NCBI GenBank assembly: GCA_037445185.1
Contig: JBBIKZ010000060.1
Coordinates: forward strand, 1 to 14,112
DNA: 14,112 nt
From: JANWZL01 sp037445185
Lineage (GTDB): Bacteria > Pseudomonadota > Gammaproteobacteria > Burkholderiales > Thiobacillaceae
Reading direction: 5' to 3'
Position numbers and translations under genes: made by a program. Position 1 is the stretch's first letter. The number at the start of each line of letters is the position of its first letter. Positions 1 through 6,407 of this stretch are shown here, in pieces. The notes below the pieces were generated by a model that was given only the letters and a program-made list of their open reading frames with translations, searched no databases and was not told the DNA's origin.

Positions 1-20
1 GGTTGAATGAAGACGGATGC

Positions 21-42
21 GTCGGCCGGCCTCTTGGCCGAC
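21..42. other. Small inverted repeat after the PilZ-like gene
   Basis: Seven-base arms GTCGGCC (21-27) and GGCCGAC (36-42) flank an 8-base loop, just past the stop of the minus-strand PilZ-like gene. It could act as a weak hairpin at the end of that transcript. No T-run follows on the minus strand, so it is not a convincing intrinsic terminator. GC-rich DNA yields such short repeats by chance. Confidence 0.25.
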
Positions 43-52
43 GGGGTTGATG

Positions 53-565
53 TCACTTCTGCCCCCGTCGCTCCTGCACCATGCGGCGGTGCTGGCGGAA
101 CAGCCATTGTTCCCAGACCTCCCGCACCGCTTCGGGCATGGCGATCCACTGCGCGCGGATGTCGCCATGGGCGGACGACATGACCGTCGCGGCGAGTTTC
201 AGGGGCAGCGCCAGGGCGGGTGAGAGATAGAGGCCGAGGACGATCTCGTCACCGGCCTGCAGAGCCTGATCCGTCGCGAGGCTACAGGCCTCGGCGCCGA
301 GGGTGATCGGGGCGGGACGGCCAGCGGTGTGCTGGCCGTGTAGGCTGTGCGCGAGCAGGTGCAGGGCCAGGTCCAGCTTGGCCTCGAGCCGGGCTACGGC
401 GGGCTCGAGATCGCCCTCGCGCGGGGCATGCGCCTCCAGCTGGTTGACGACGCGCAGGATCATCAACCCCTGCCCCCACAGGGCCTCCAGCTCGTACGGC
501 GGCAGGCTCAGACGCTGCAGCGCGTAAGGCAGTGTCACCGAGACCTGCAAGCCGGCCTCAGGCAC
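53..565 (-). CDS. Atypical PilZ-domain-like protein
   Basis: A 170-residue soluble protein with no signal peptide or membrane segment. Its order of parts resembles atypical PilZ proteins of gammaproteobacteria: an amphipathic helix (RLEAKLDLALHLLAHSL, about residues 60-76), then alternating strands with a GDEIVLGLYLSPAL stretch, then a C-terminal basic helix ending LFRQHRRMVQERR. PilZ proteins usually bind cyclic di-GMP through an N-terminal RxxxR and a (D/N)xSxxG motif. I see neither, so this copy probably does not bind the nucleotide in the standard way and may act through protein contacts. The reading frame is open up to 661, but the GTG at 565 is preferred: it overlaps the kinase stop by 8 bp, suggesting translational coupling, and the extra upstream residues are low-complexity shadow of the kinase gene. 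Family assignment rests on pattern recall and is moderate. Confidence 0.62.
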   Translation of the reverse strand: MPEAGLQVSVTLPYALQRLSLPPYELEALWGQGLMILRVVNQLEAHAPREGDLEPAVARLEAKLDLALHLLAHSLHGQHTAGRPAPITLGAEACSLATDQALQAGDEIVLGLYLSPALALPLKLAATVMSSAHGDIRAQWIAMPEAVREVWEQWLFRQHRRMVQERRGQK

Positions 566-1832
566 GGTCCTGCCCCGGAAACAGGCCGGTGCCGTCACGG
601 GCCAGACAGGCGGCGCCATAGGCGGCCTCCTGCTGCGGGGCGATGCGCACCGGCACGCCAAGCCGCCGCGCGCGCAAACGGGTGTAGACGGGATTGCGTG
701 CCCCGCCTCCGCTGCTGGCGACCGATTTCAGGGGGGTGGCGCCCAGTTCCTGCAGTCTGGCATAGCCCAGGGCCTCCACCTTTGCCAGGCCCTCCAGCAG
801 ACCGTGGAGGAGGCGCGCGCGCTCGGCCGGGCGGGGTTCGAGGCGGGGCGGCATGGCGGGGTCGTTGTAGGGGAAGCGCTCGCCCGGGCTGGGCAGCGGA
901 TAGTAATCGAGACCACTGTCGGTTTCGGGATCGATCTCGAGCGAGAGCGCCTCGAGCTCCTGGTCGGCGAAGTGCTGGCGCAGGACCCGGCCTCCCGTGT
1001 TGGACGCCCCGCCGGCCAGCCACAGCGCACCGTACCAGTGGCTGTAGACACCGTAATGGGCAGACTCCACGCGCGTCTTCGACAGCAGCTTCAGCACCAG
1101 CGTACTGCCCAGGGAAGTCATCGCCTCGCCGGGTTCGCGCACGCCCGCGGCGATGAAGGCGGCGATCGAATCGGTAGTGCCGGCGCGCACCAGGCAGTCG
1201 GGGTCGAGACCGAGTTGCCGCGCCCGTGGACGGGCGACGCAGGCGATCGGGCTGCCAGGCGCCATCACCTGGGGCAGGTAGTCCAAGTCCGCCAGGTATG
1301 CAACCCATTCCGGCCAGCGCCGGGCCTCCACGTCGTAGCCCATCTTGAGGGCGTTGTGATAGTCGGACAATCCCGCCCGGTCGGACAGCAGGCCGGTGAG
1401 CCAGTCGGCCTGGTTGAGATAGAGCCGGGCCCGCGCAAGGCCCAGCCGCGCCTTGAGCCAGAGCACCTTGGCCAGGCCGGAGCTGGCCGATGCCGCCGGG
1501 TTGTCCGCCCCGCCGGCGCGGGCGATGGCCGCGGCCTCTGCGCCGGCACGGGTGTCGTCGTAGAGCAGGGGCGGGTAGGTGGGGTTGAGGGCCTCGTCGC
1601 AGGCGAGCACGGTGCCCGAGGTCCCATCCACGGCCAGGGCGGCGATACGACGTCGGCTGCCGGCGGGAATCGCCGTGATGACCGTGAACAGGGCCTCCGC
1701 CCACAGCCCGGTCGCCTCATCGGCAGCCACCTGGCCGATATCGACCCGCTCGTAGGCGTCGATCTCGCCGCCCGCCGCGATGACGCAAGCGCGCACGCCA
1801 CTGGTGCCGAAATCGATGCCGAGGTAGCGCAT
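558..1832 (-). CDS. FGGY-family carbohydrate kinase, D-ribulokinase-like
   Basis: A 424-residue cytoplasmic sugar kinase of the FGGY/actin-like ATPase fold, predicted to transfer phosphate from ATP to a ketose. Visible landmarks are the N-terminal phosphate loop YLGIDFGTSGVR (residues 3-14), a second DGTSGTVL motif (69-76), LYDDTRA (90-96), the catalytic-base motif AGTTDS with Asp221, and the C-terminal nucleotide-binding SSGGGARN (373-380). The length is shorter than xylulokinase or glycerol kinase (about 500). It fits the compact group typified by the cyanobacterial and plant D-ribulose kinases, so D-ribulose is the best substrate guess, not proven. ATG at 1832 is chosen because LGIDFGTSG follows directly; a GTG one codon upstream (1835) is equally possible and the Shine-Dalgarno is weak. 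It lies 197 bp downstream of queF and overlaps the following PilZ-like gene. No sugar transporter or isomerase is nearby, so a metabolite-repair role is as plausible as catabolism. Confidence 0.85.
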   Translation of the reverse strand: MRYLGIDFGTSGVRACVIAAGGEIDAYERVDIGQVAADEATGLWAEALFTVITAIPAGSRRRIAALAVDGTSGTVLACDEALNPTYPPLLYDDTRAGAEAAAIARAGGADNPAASASSGLAKVLWLKARLGLARARLYLNQADWLTGLLSDRAGLSDYHNALKMGYDVEARRWPEWVAYLADLDYLPQVMAPGSPIACVARPRARQLGLDPDCLVRAGTTDSIAAFIAAGVREPGEAMTSLGSTLVLKLLSKTRVESAHYGVYSHWYGALWLAGGASNTGGRVLRQHFADQELEALSLEIDPETDSGLDYYPLPSPGERFPYNDPAMPPRLEPRPAERARLLHGLLEGLAKVEALGYARLQELGATPLKSVASSGGGARNPVYTRLRARRLGVPVRIAPQQEAAYGAACLARDGTGLFPGQDRA

Positions 1833-2032
1833 CACTGCTCAGGTGAAATCCCGCAGACGTTCTGCAGGCATCGGAATCGTATGGATTTTTTCCGCATCCG
1901 CGCGCTCGGAGCCTGGGCAAGTTTTCGTCGCGAGCGGCCAGAGGTCAAACCGAGAAGCGCGGTCGTACGAATCGGTACGGTGGGTATCGCCGCTTCGAGA
2001 GCGGGACGCGCAGCGAAAAAGTTCACAGCTTC

Positions 2033-2449
2033 TCAGCGGATGTTGCTTTGCAGCGGGAACTCGGCCAGATCCACCCGCGGCTGCGCTTGCCAGCCTTGCA
2101 TGCGGTGCTCGGCCACGACCGTGGTGAAGATGCCGCCGCGCACATAGAAGCGCGCGGTCAGGCGCATGAAGCGCGGCGACAGCAGTCCGACCATGTCGCC
2201 CAGGATGCGGTTGGTCACCGCCTCGTGGAAGTGCCCCTCATCGCGGAAGGACCAGATGTAGAGCTTGAGGCTCTTGAGTTCCACGCATTTGCGGTCGGGG
2301 ATGTAGTCCAGGATCAGGGTGGCGAAGTCGGGCTGGCCGGTCTTGGGGCACAGGCAGGTGAATTCGGGGATCTCGATGTGGATCTGGTAATCGCGCTCGG
2401 GCGCCGGGTTGGGAAAGGTCTCCAGATCCTTGGAAGGCTGGCTGGGCAT
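2033..2449 (-). CDS. queF: NADPH-dependent 7-cyano-7-deazaguanine reductase QueF (short type)
   Basis: Reduces the nitrile of preQ0 to the primary amine of preQ1 with NADPH, in the cytoplasmic pathway to queuosine at the tRNA wobble position. The 138-residue protein belongs to the tunnel-fold superfamily. It carries the catalytic segment FTCLCPKTGQPDF with nucleophile Cys34 and acid Asp41, the QueF signature ELKSLKLYIWSFRDEG (residues 57-72) involved in NADPH binding, and HFHE (73-76) whose Glu76 is expected to bind substrate. This is the unimodal short form, like Bacillus QueF, and not the roughly 280-residue bimodal form of E. coli. Start ATG at 2449 gives the usual N-terminus, though no strong Shine-Dalgarno precedes it. 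It is transcribed divergently from smc, with a perfect TATAAT on its strand about 56-61 bases before the start codon. No other queuosine genes are in view. Confidence 0.95.
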   Translation of the reverse strand: MPSQPSKDLETFPNPAPERDYQIHIEIPEFTCLCPKTGQPDFATLILDYIPDRKCVELKSLKLYIWSFRDEGHFHEAVTNRILGDMVGLLSPRFMRLTARFYVRGGIFTTVVAEHRMQGWQAQPRVDLAEFPLQSNIR

Positions 2450-2504
2450 GGCGTTGCTCGGGGATGCAGGTGCGGGGGGACGGAAAAGTTAAAATGCGCC
2501 AGCG

Positions 2505-2513
2505 ATTATAAAT
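2505..2513. promoter_or_regulatory. Shared, nearly symmetric -10 island between queF and smc
   Basis: The only AT-rich patch in the 81-bp divergent gap reads ATTATAAAT. On the minus strand 2510-2505 is a perfect TATAAT pointing at queF. On the plus strand 2507-2512 is TATAAA pointing at smc. No good -35 hexamer is spaced 16-18 bp from either. The predicted smc start of transcription near 2519 would leave only about a dozen bases before TTG at 2531, while queF would have a leader of about 50. Overlapping symmetric -10 elements are known to give divergent transcription in bacteria. That this site does so is inference. Confidence 0.5.
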
Positions 2514-2530
2514 CCACCCGGCAGTTTCCT

Positions 2531-5500
2531 TTGCGTCTCAAACACATCCATCTCGCAGGCTTCAAGTCTTTCGTCGACCCCGTGACCATCCCGGCCAGCG
2601 CCATGCTCACCGGCGTGGTGGGCCCGAACGGTTGCGGCAAGTCCAACGTCATCGACGCCGTGCGCTGGGTGCTGGGCGAGTCGAAGGCGCGCGAGCTGCG
2701 CGGCGAGTCGATGCAGGACGTGATCTTCAACGGCTCGGCCACGCGCAAGCCGGCCGCCCGCGCGTCGGTGGAACTGCTGTTCGACAACAGCGACGGCAGT
2801 GCGCCGGGGCAGTGGTCGCGCTATGCCGAGATCGCCGTCAAACGCGTGCTCACCCGCAACGGCGAGTCGGCCTATTACATCAACAACGTGCACGTGCGCA
2901 AACGCGACATGGCCGACCTTTTCCTGGGCACCGGGCTGGGGGGGGAGGCCTACGCCATCATCGAGCAGGGCATGATCTCGCGCATCATCGAGGCCAGACC
3001 GGAGGAGTTGCGCGGCTTCCTGGAGGAGGCGGCCGGTGTGTCGAAGTACAAGGAAAGGCGCAAGGAGACCGAGCACCGCCTGCGCGACACGCGCGAGAAC
3101 CTCGCGCGCGTGGAGGACATCCGCCAGGAATTGGCGCGTCAGCTGGAAAAGCTCGCCGCCCAGGCCGAGGTGGCACGGCGCTACTTTGCCCTTGACGCCG
3201 AGCGGCGTCTGAAGACACAACTGCTGGCGCTCACGCGCAAGCGCGATGCCCAGATGCGTGAGCAGGAACTGACGCGGCAACTGGAGGCGAGCCGCAACGA
3301 GATCGAGGCCCGGGTCGCCGAGCTGCGGCGGCTGGAGTCGGAACTCGAGCGCGAGCGGCTGCGGCAGTTCGAGGCCACCGAGGCGCTGAATCAGGCCCAG
3401 GCCCGCTACTACGGCGAAAGCGGCGAGGTGACCCGGCTCGAGCAGGCGCTCAGGCACCTGCACGAGACCCGCCAGCGGCTGGAAGGGGATCGCCGCGCCG
3501 CGGCCTCCCGGCGCGATGCCCTGCAGCAGGAAATCGCCGCCATCCGGGACGAGATGGTCGCACGCCAGGCAGACCACGCCGAGGCCGAGGCGCAGGCCGC
3601 CATCCTGGCCGAGCGTGCCGCCGAGGCGGGCCACGCGCTGCCCGAGGCAGAGTCGGCCTGGCGCGAGGCCCAGGCCGCGACGGCGGCGCTGCAGGGCGAC
3701 ATCAGCCGCATCGAGCAGGCCATGCACCTGGAGGCGGCCGATCAGGCCCATGCCGACAAGAACATCGAGCAGCTCAAGGCCCGCGAGGCGCGTCTGTTGC
3801 GGGAGCAGGAAGCCCTCTCGGCCCTGGACGAGAACCAGCTCGCGCGCCGGCAGGCCGAACTGGAGGAGGCCGAGGGGCGTGTGGCGAGTCTGGACGGTTA
3901 TCTGGAGGCCGCACGCGATGCGCTGCCCGAGCTTGAAGCGGCCGTGCAGCAGGCGCGGCAAGTCCAGGCCGACGTCCACCGCGAACTCCAGCGCCTGGAG
4001 GCCGAACTGGCCGCCCTGAGAAAGCTGCAGCAGTCGGCCATGCAGGCGGAGAGCGAGGGGGCCGCCTGGCTCGCGCGGCGCGGTCTCGCCGCCCTGCCGC
4101 GCCTGTGGCAGGTGATCCGGGTCGAACCGGGCTGGGAGACCGCCGTGGAGGCCGCTCTGGGCGAGGCGATGGCCGCCCTGTCGGCCGAGTGGGTGCCCGA
4201 TTGGGTCGAGGAGCCCCCCGAGGCGCGTTTCGAACTGGCGCTGCCGCCGATCGCCGAAGCGCCCCCGCCCCTGGCCCTGACGGCCTTGGATGCCCACCTG
4301 CTCTCCCTGGTCGATCTGATCCATACCGAGGACGCCGTGGTGGGGCGCTTTCTTGCCGACCGGTTGGCGCTCGCCTACGCCGCGGAGAACCTCACCGAGG
4401 CCCTGGCGCGGCGGGCCGAGCTGCCGGCGGGGGGCTTCATCGCCACCCGCGAGGGGCATCGGGTGGGGCGGGCCAGCCTGGTGCTCAACGCCCCGGAGAA
4501 GGGGCACCACGGCCTGCTGGAACGGGTGCGCGAGATCGCCGGGCTGGAGGACGGCCTGGAATTGGCCGGGGCGCGCCGGGACGAGGTCGAGGCGGAGCTG
4601 CAACAGGCCGAGGCGGCCCTGGCGGCAGGGCGACGCCAGGTCGAGGCGCTGCAGTCCCAGCTCAGGCAGAGCCAGGCCGAGGCGCACCGGTTGCAGGTCG
4701 AACTGGTGCGCGCGCAGGAGGCCGCACGCCGGGTGGCGGAACGCAGGACCCGCATCGAGGCGGAACTCGAGGAGATCTACGCCCAGCTCGACCTGGAAGG
4801 CGAGGCCTATAACCTCGCCGGCGAGCGCGAACGGACGGCGCGGCTGGAATGGGAGCGGACCCGCCAGCGGCTGGACGCGGCACGGGCCCAGCGCCAGGCC
4901 GCCGAGCAGCGGCTGCAAGGCGTGCGTGAGGCGCAGCGGCGGGCCGAGCGGGAGGCCCAGGAGGCCGCCTTCCAGGTGCGTACCCTGGCCGGCCGCCTGC
5001 GCGACCTGGAAGAGCGCGAGGACCGTGCCGGGCAGACCCTGCTGGAGCTGGCACTGGAACTCGATCGTCTGCACACGGCGCTCGCCGACGCCCAGGACGC
5101 GCCCATCCAGGCGGCCTTGACCGAGGCCCTCGACCGGCGCCAGCTTGCCGAGGCGGCGCTGGTGACGGCACGCGAGACCCTGGAGGGCTGCAACGCCAGG
5201 CTGCAGGCCCTGGAGAGCGACCGCCTGGGTACGGAGCGGGCGCTGGAACCGTTGCAGGCGCGGCTGCAGGATACGGAGCTCAAGCTGCAGGAGGCGAGGC
5301 TCACGCAGACGCGCTATGGCGAAGAACTGGAGGGGGTGGATGAGAGGGCGCTGACGGAGCAGGCGCGGGCGGCCGGCCTCGAGGGCCGCACGGAAGGCTG
5401 GTTCAGGGGCGAGATCGGCCGCCTGGACGGCGAGATCGCCGCCCTGGGGCCGGTGAACATGGCCGCACTGGACGAACTCGAGGCCGCCGAGGCGCGCAAG

Positions 5501-6094
5501 GCCTATCTGGACGCCCAGGCCGAGGACCTCACCACCGCCGCCGCCACCCTGGAGGAGGCGATCCGCCGCATTGACGCCGAGTCGCGTGCACGCCTCAAGG
5601 ACACTTTCGCGCGGGTCAGCACCGAGTTTCGCGCCCTGTTCACCGAGCTGTTCGGCGGCGGCAACGCGGAATTGATCCTCACCGGCGAGGAGATCCTGGA
5701 CGCGGGCCTCACCGTCATGGCCCAACCGCCGGGCAAGAAGAACAGCTCCATCCACCTCCTGTCCGGCGGCGAGAAGGCCTTGACCGCCCTGTCGCTGATC
5801 TTCGCCTTCTTCCGCCTCAACCCCGCCCCGTTCTGTCTGCTGGACGAGGTGGACGCGCCGCTCGACGACGCCAACACCGAGCGCTACTGCAACATGGTGC
5901 GCAAGATGTCGGCACACACCCAGTACCTGTTCATCACCCACAACCGCCTGACCATGGAGATGGCTGAGCATCTGGTCGGTGTGACCATGCCCGAGCCCGG
6001 TGTGTCGCGTGCCGTGGCGGTGGACGTGGAGGGCGCGCTTGAATTCGCGCAACAGGGCGCGGAGGTCAGGCAACCGGCATCCGCGCTGGGATAG
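2531..6094 (+). CDS. smc: Chromosome segregation ATPase SMC
   Basis: An 1187-residue structural-maintenance-of-chromosomes protein that forms the V-shaped dimer of the SMC-ScpAB condensin, extruding DNA loops from the origin region. The N-terminal head holds GFKSFVDP (10-17) and the Walker A GPNGCGKS (31-38), and EEAAGVSKYKERRKET precedes the first coiled coil. A Glu/Arg/Gln/Ala-rich coil runs to about 510. The hinge spans about 511-665, and the second coil runs to about 1000. The C-terminal head has the ABC signature LLSGGEKAL (Ser1078) and Walker B LLDEVDAPLDD (Asp1105, catalytic Glu1106). Length is normal for the family. The frame is open from 2048, but TTG at 2531 gives the canonical N-terminus RLKHIHLAGFKSF; upstream codons are shadow of queF. 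Shine-Dalgarno is poor. scpA and scpB are not in the window. In many gamma- and betaproteobacteria zipA and ligA follow smc; here they do not. Confidence 0.97.
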   Translation: MRLKHIHLAGFKSFVDPVTIPASAMLTGVVGPNGCGKSNVIDAVRWVLGESKARELRGESMQDVIFNGSATRKPAARASVELLFDNSDGSAPGQWSRYAEIAVKRVLTRNGESAYYINNVHVRKRDMADLFLGTGLGGEAYAIIEQGMISRIIEARPEELRGFLEEAAGVSKYKERRKETEHRLRDTRENLARVEDIRQELARQLEKLAAQAEVARRYFALDAERRLKTQLLALTRKRDAQMREQELTRQLEASRNEIEARVAELRRLESELERERLRQFEATEALNQAQARYYGESGEVTRLEQALRHLHETRQRLEGDRRAAASRRDALQQEIAAIRDEMVARQADHAEAEAQAAILAERAAEAGHALPEAESAWREAQAATAALQGDISRIEQAMHLEAADQAHADKNIEQLKAREARLLREQEALSALDENQLARRQAELEEAEGRVASLDGYLEAARDALPELEAAVQQARQVQADVHRELQRLEAELAALRKLQQSAMQAESEGAAWLARRGLAALPRLWQVIRVEPGWETAVEAALGEAMAALSAEWVPDWVEEPPEARFELALPPIAEAPPPLALTALDAHLLSLVDLIHTEDAVVGRFLADRLALAYAAENLTEALARRAELPAGGFIATREGHRVGRASLVLNAPEKGHHGLLERVREIAGLEDGLELAGARRDEVEAELQQAEAALAAGRRQVEALQSQLRQSQAEAHRLQVELVRAQEAARRVAERRTRIEAELEEIYAQLDLEGEAYNLAGERERTARLEWERTRQRLDAARAQRQAAEQRLQGVREAQRRAEREAQEAAFQVRTLAGRLRDLEEREDRAGQTLLELALELDRLHTALADAQDAPIQAALTEALDRRQLAEAALVTARETLEGCNARLQALESDRLGTERALEPLQARLQDTELKLQEARLTQTRYGEELEGVDERALTEQARAAGLEGRTEGWFRGEIGRLDGEIAALGPVNMAALDELEAAEARKAYLDAQAEDLTTAAATLEEAIRRIDAESRARLKDTFARVSTEFRALFTELFGGGNAELILTGEEILDAGLTVMAQPPGKKNSSIHLLSGGEKALTALSLIFAFFRLNPAPFCLLDEVDAPLDDANTERYCNMVRKMSAHTQYLFITHNRLTMEMAEHLVGVTMPEPGVSRAVAVDVEGALEFAQQGAEVRQPASALG

Positions 6095-6108
6095 AAAGGC
6101 GCGAGGCG

Positions 6109-6132
6109 GGCTGGGGCGGCCGTGCCCAGGCC
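6109..6132 (+). terminator. Weak terminator-like hairpin after smc
   Basis: Starting 14 bp past the smc stop, GGCTGGG (6109-6115) can pair with CCCAGGCC (6125-6132) if one G is bulged, around a 9-base loop. GGATATTT follows, which is only a short T-run. It is the best candidate for ending the smc transcript, but it falls short of a textbook intrinsic terminator. Confidence 0.25.
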
Positions 6133-6165
6133 GGATATTTCATGAGACCGCCCCGCAACTCGACC

Positions 6166-6276
6166 ATCCACCGGCATGGTGGCGAGGTAGCGCAGCGAGG
6201 AGTAAGCGCTGCCGAAATCATCCAGGGCCACCAGGCAGCCGGCCCAGCGTAGCCGTTCGATGTTGGCGGTGGCCAC
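6166..6276 (-). pseudogene. Fragment of an EAL (cyclic di-GMP phosphodiesterase) domain
   Basis: Read on the minus strand, about 37-42 codons encode ANIERLRWAGCLVALDDFG followed by SAYSSLRYLATMPVD. This is the DDFG(x)xYSSLxYLxxxPVD core of EAL domains, where DDFG contributes metal-binding acidic residues. The similarity stops abruptly after PVD: the usual LKID/DRSF continuation is replaced by unrelated residues. On the other side it fades near 6290, just before the insertion-sequence-like repeat at 6299. The E-A-L active-site motif itself is missing. The ORF continues to 5884 antisense to smc, but that part is shadow. I read it as a decayed remnant of a diguanylate phosphodiesterase gene, not a working gene. 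The intact source copy is not in the window. Confidence 0.7.
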
Positions 6277-6296
6277 GGTCGCCGCGGCTCTGAATA

Positions 6297-6347
6297 GCGG
6301 ACAGTTTATGTGCTACGAAACCGGACAGGTCTATGCGTTGACAACAG
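6297..6347. mobile_element. Possible insertion-sequence end (tandem GGACAG repeat)
   Basis: Two imperfect units of 24 bp lie head to tail. Each has CGGACAG followed by a related AT-richer stretch: GGACAG at 6299-6304, then at 6323-6328, with TATG shared downstream of each. The second unit ends in TTGACAAC. Repeated terminal motifs of this size, and an outward-facing TTGACA, are typical of some transposon ends (IS21-like multiple terminal repeats, for example). No transposase gene is present, so this would be a solo end left by deletion. It adjoins the broken EAL fragment, which supports a rearrangement scar. The family cannot be named from memory. Confidence 0.35.
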
Positions 6348-6393
6348 CCCCAGCCACAACACACCCCCGACTCGCATCTGACGTCTCCCCCGC

Positions 6394-6399
6394 TATACT
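6394..6399 (+). promoter_or_regulatory. -10 hexamer immediately before yoaA
   Basis: TATACT matches the sigma-70 -10 consensus at five of six positions and ends 8 bp before the ATG of yoaA. Transcription from it would begin near 6405-6407, giving an almost leaderless message. No Shine-Dalgarno fits in the gap. The upstream TTGACA at 6338-6343 is about 50 bp away, too far to be its -35. Confidence 0.4.
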
Positions 6400-6407
6400 G
6401 CCCGGCC

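Noticed and set aside
1832..2026. A 64-codon minus-strand frame filling the queF-kinase gap, with its stop overlapping the kinase ATG
   Set aside because: The fit between neighbours is tempting, but its third codon positions are much less GC-rich than those of flanking genes (several CGA, ATA, AAA, GTA codons) and the product has no hydrophobic or domain pattern.
804..2147. A 447-codon plus-strand frame opposite the FGGY kinase
   Set aside because: Its composition is that of a shadow frame, while the minus-strand kinase has all family motifs.
2489..6073. A 1194-codon open frame on the minus strand, fully antisense to smc
   Set aside because: It mirrors the coiled-coil codons of smc. Its product is Leu/Gly/Gln/Arg-rich with no domain motif. 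Long antisense frames are common opposite high-GC genes.
6338..6399. TTGACA (6338) and TATACT (6394) as one promoter for yoaA
   Set aside because: The spacing is about 50 bp, far from the 16-18 bp needed. Only the -10 element is kept as a candidate.
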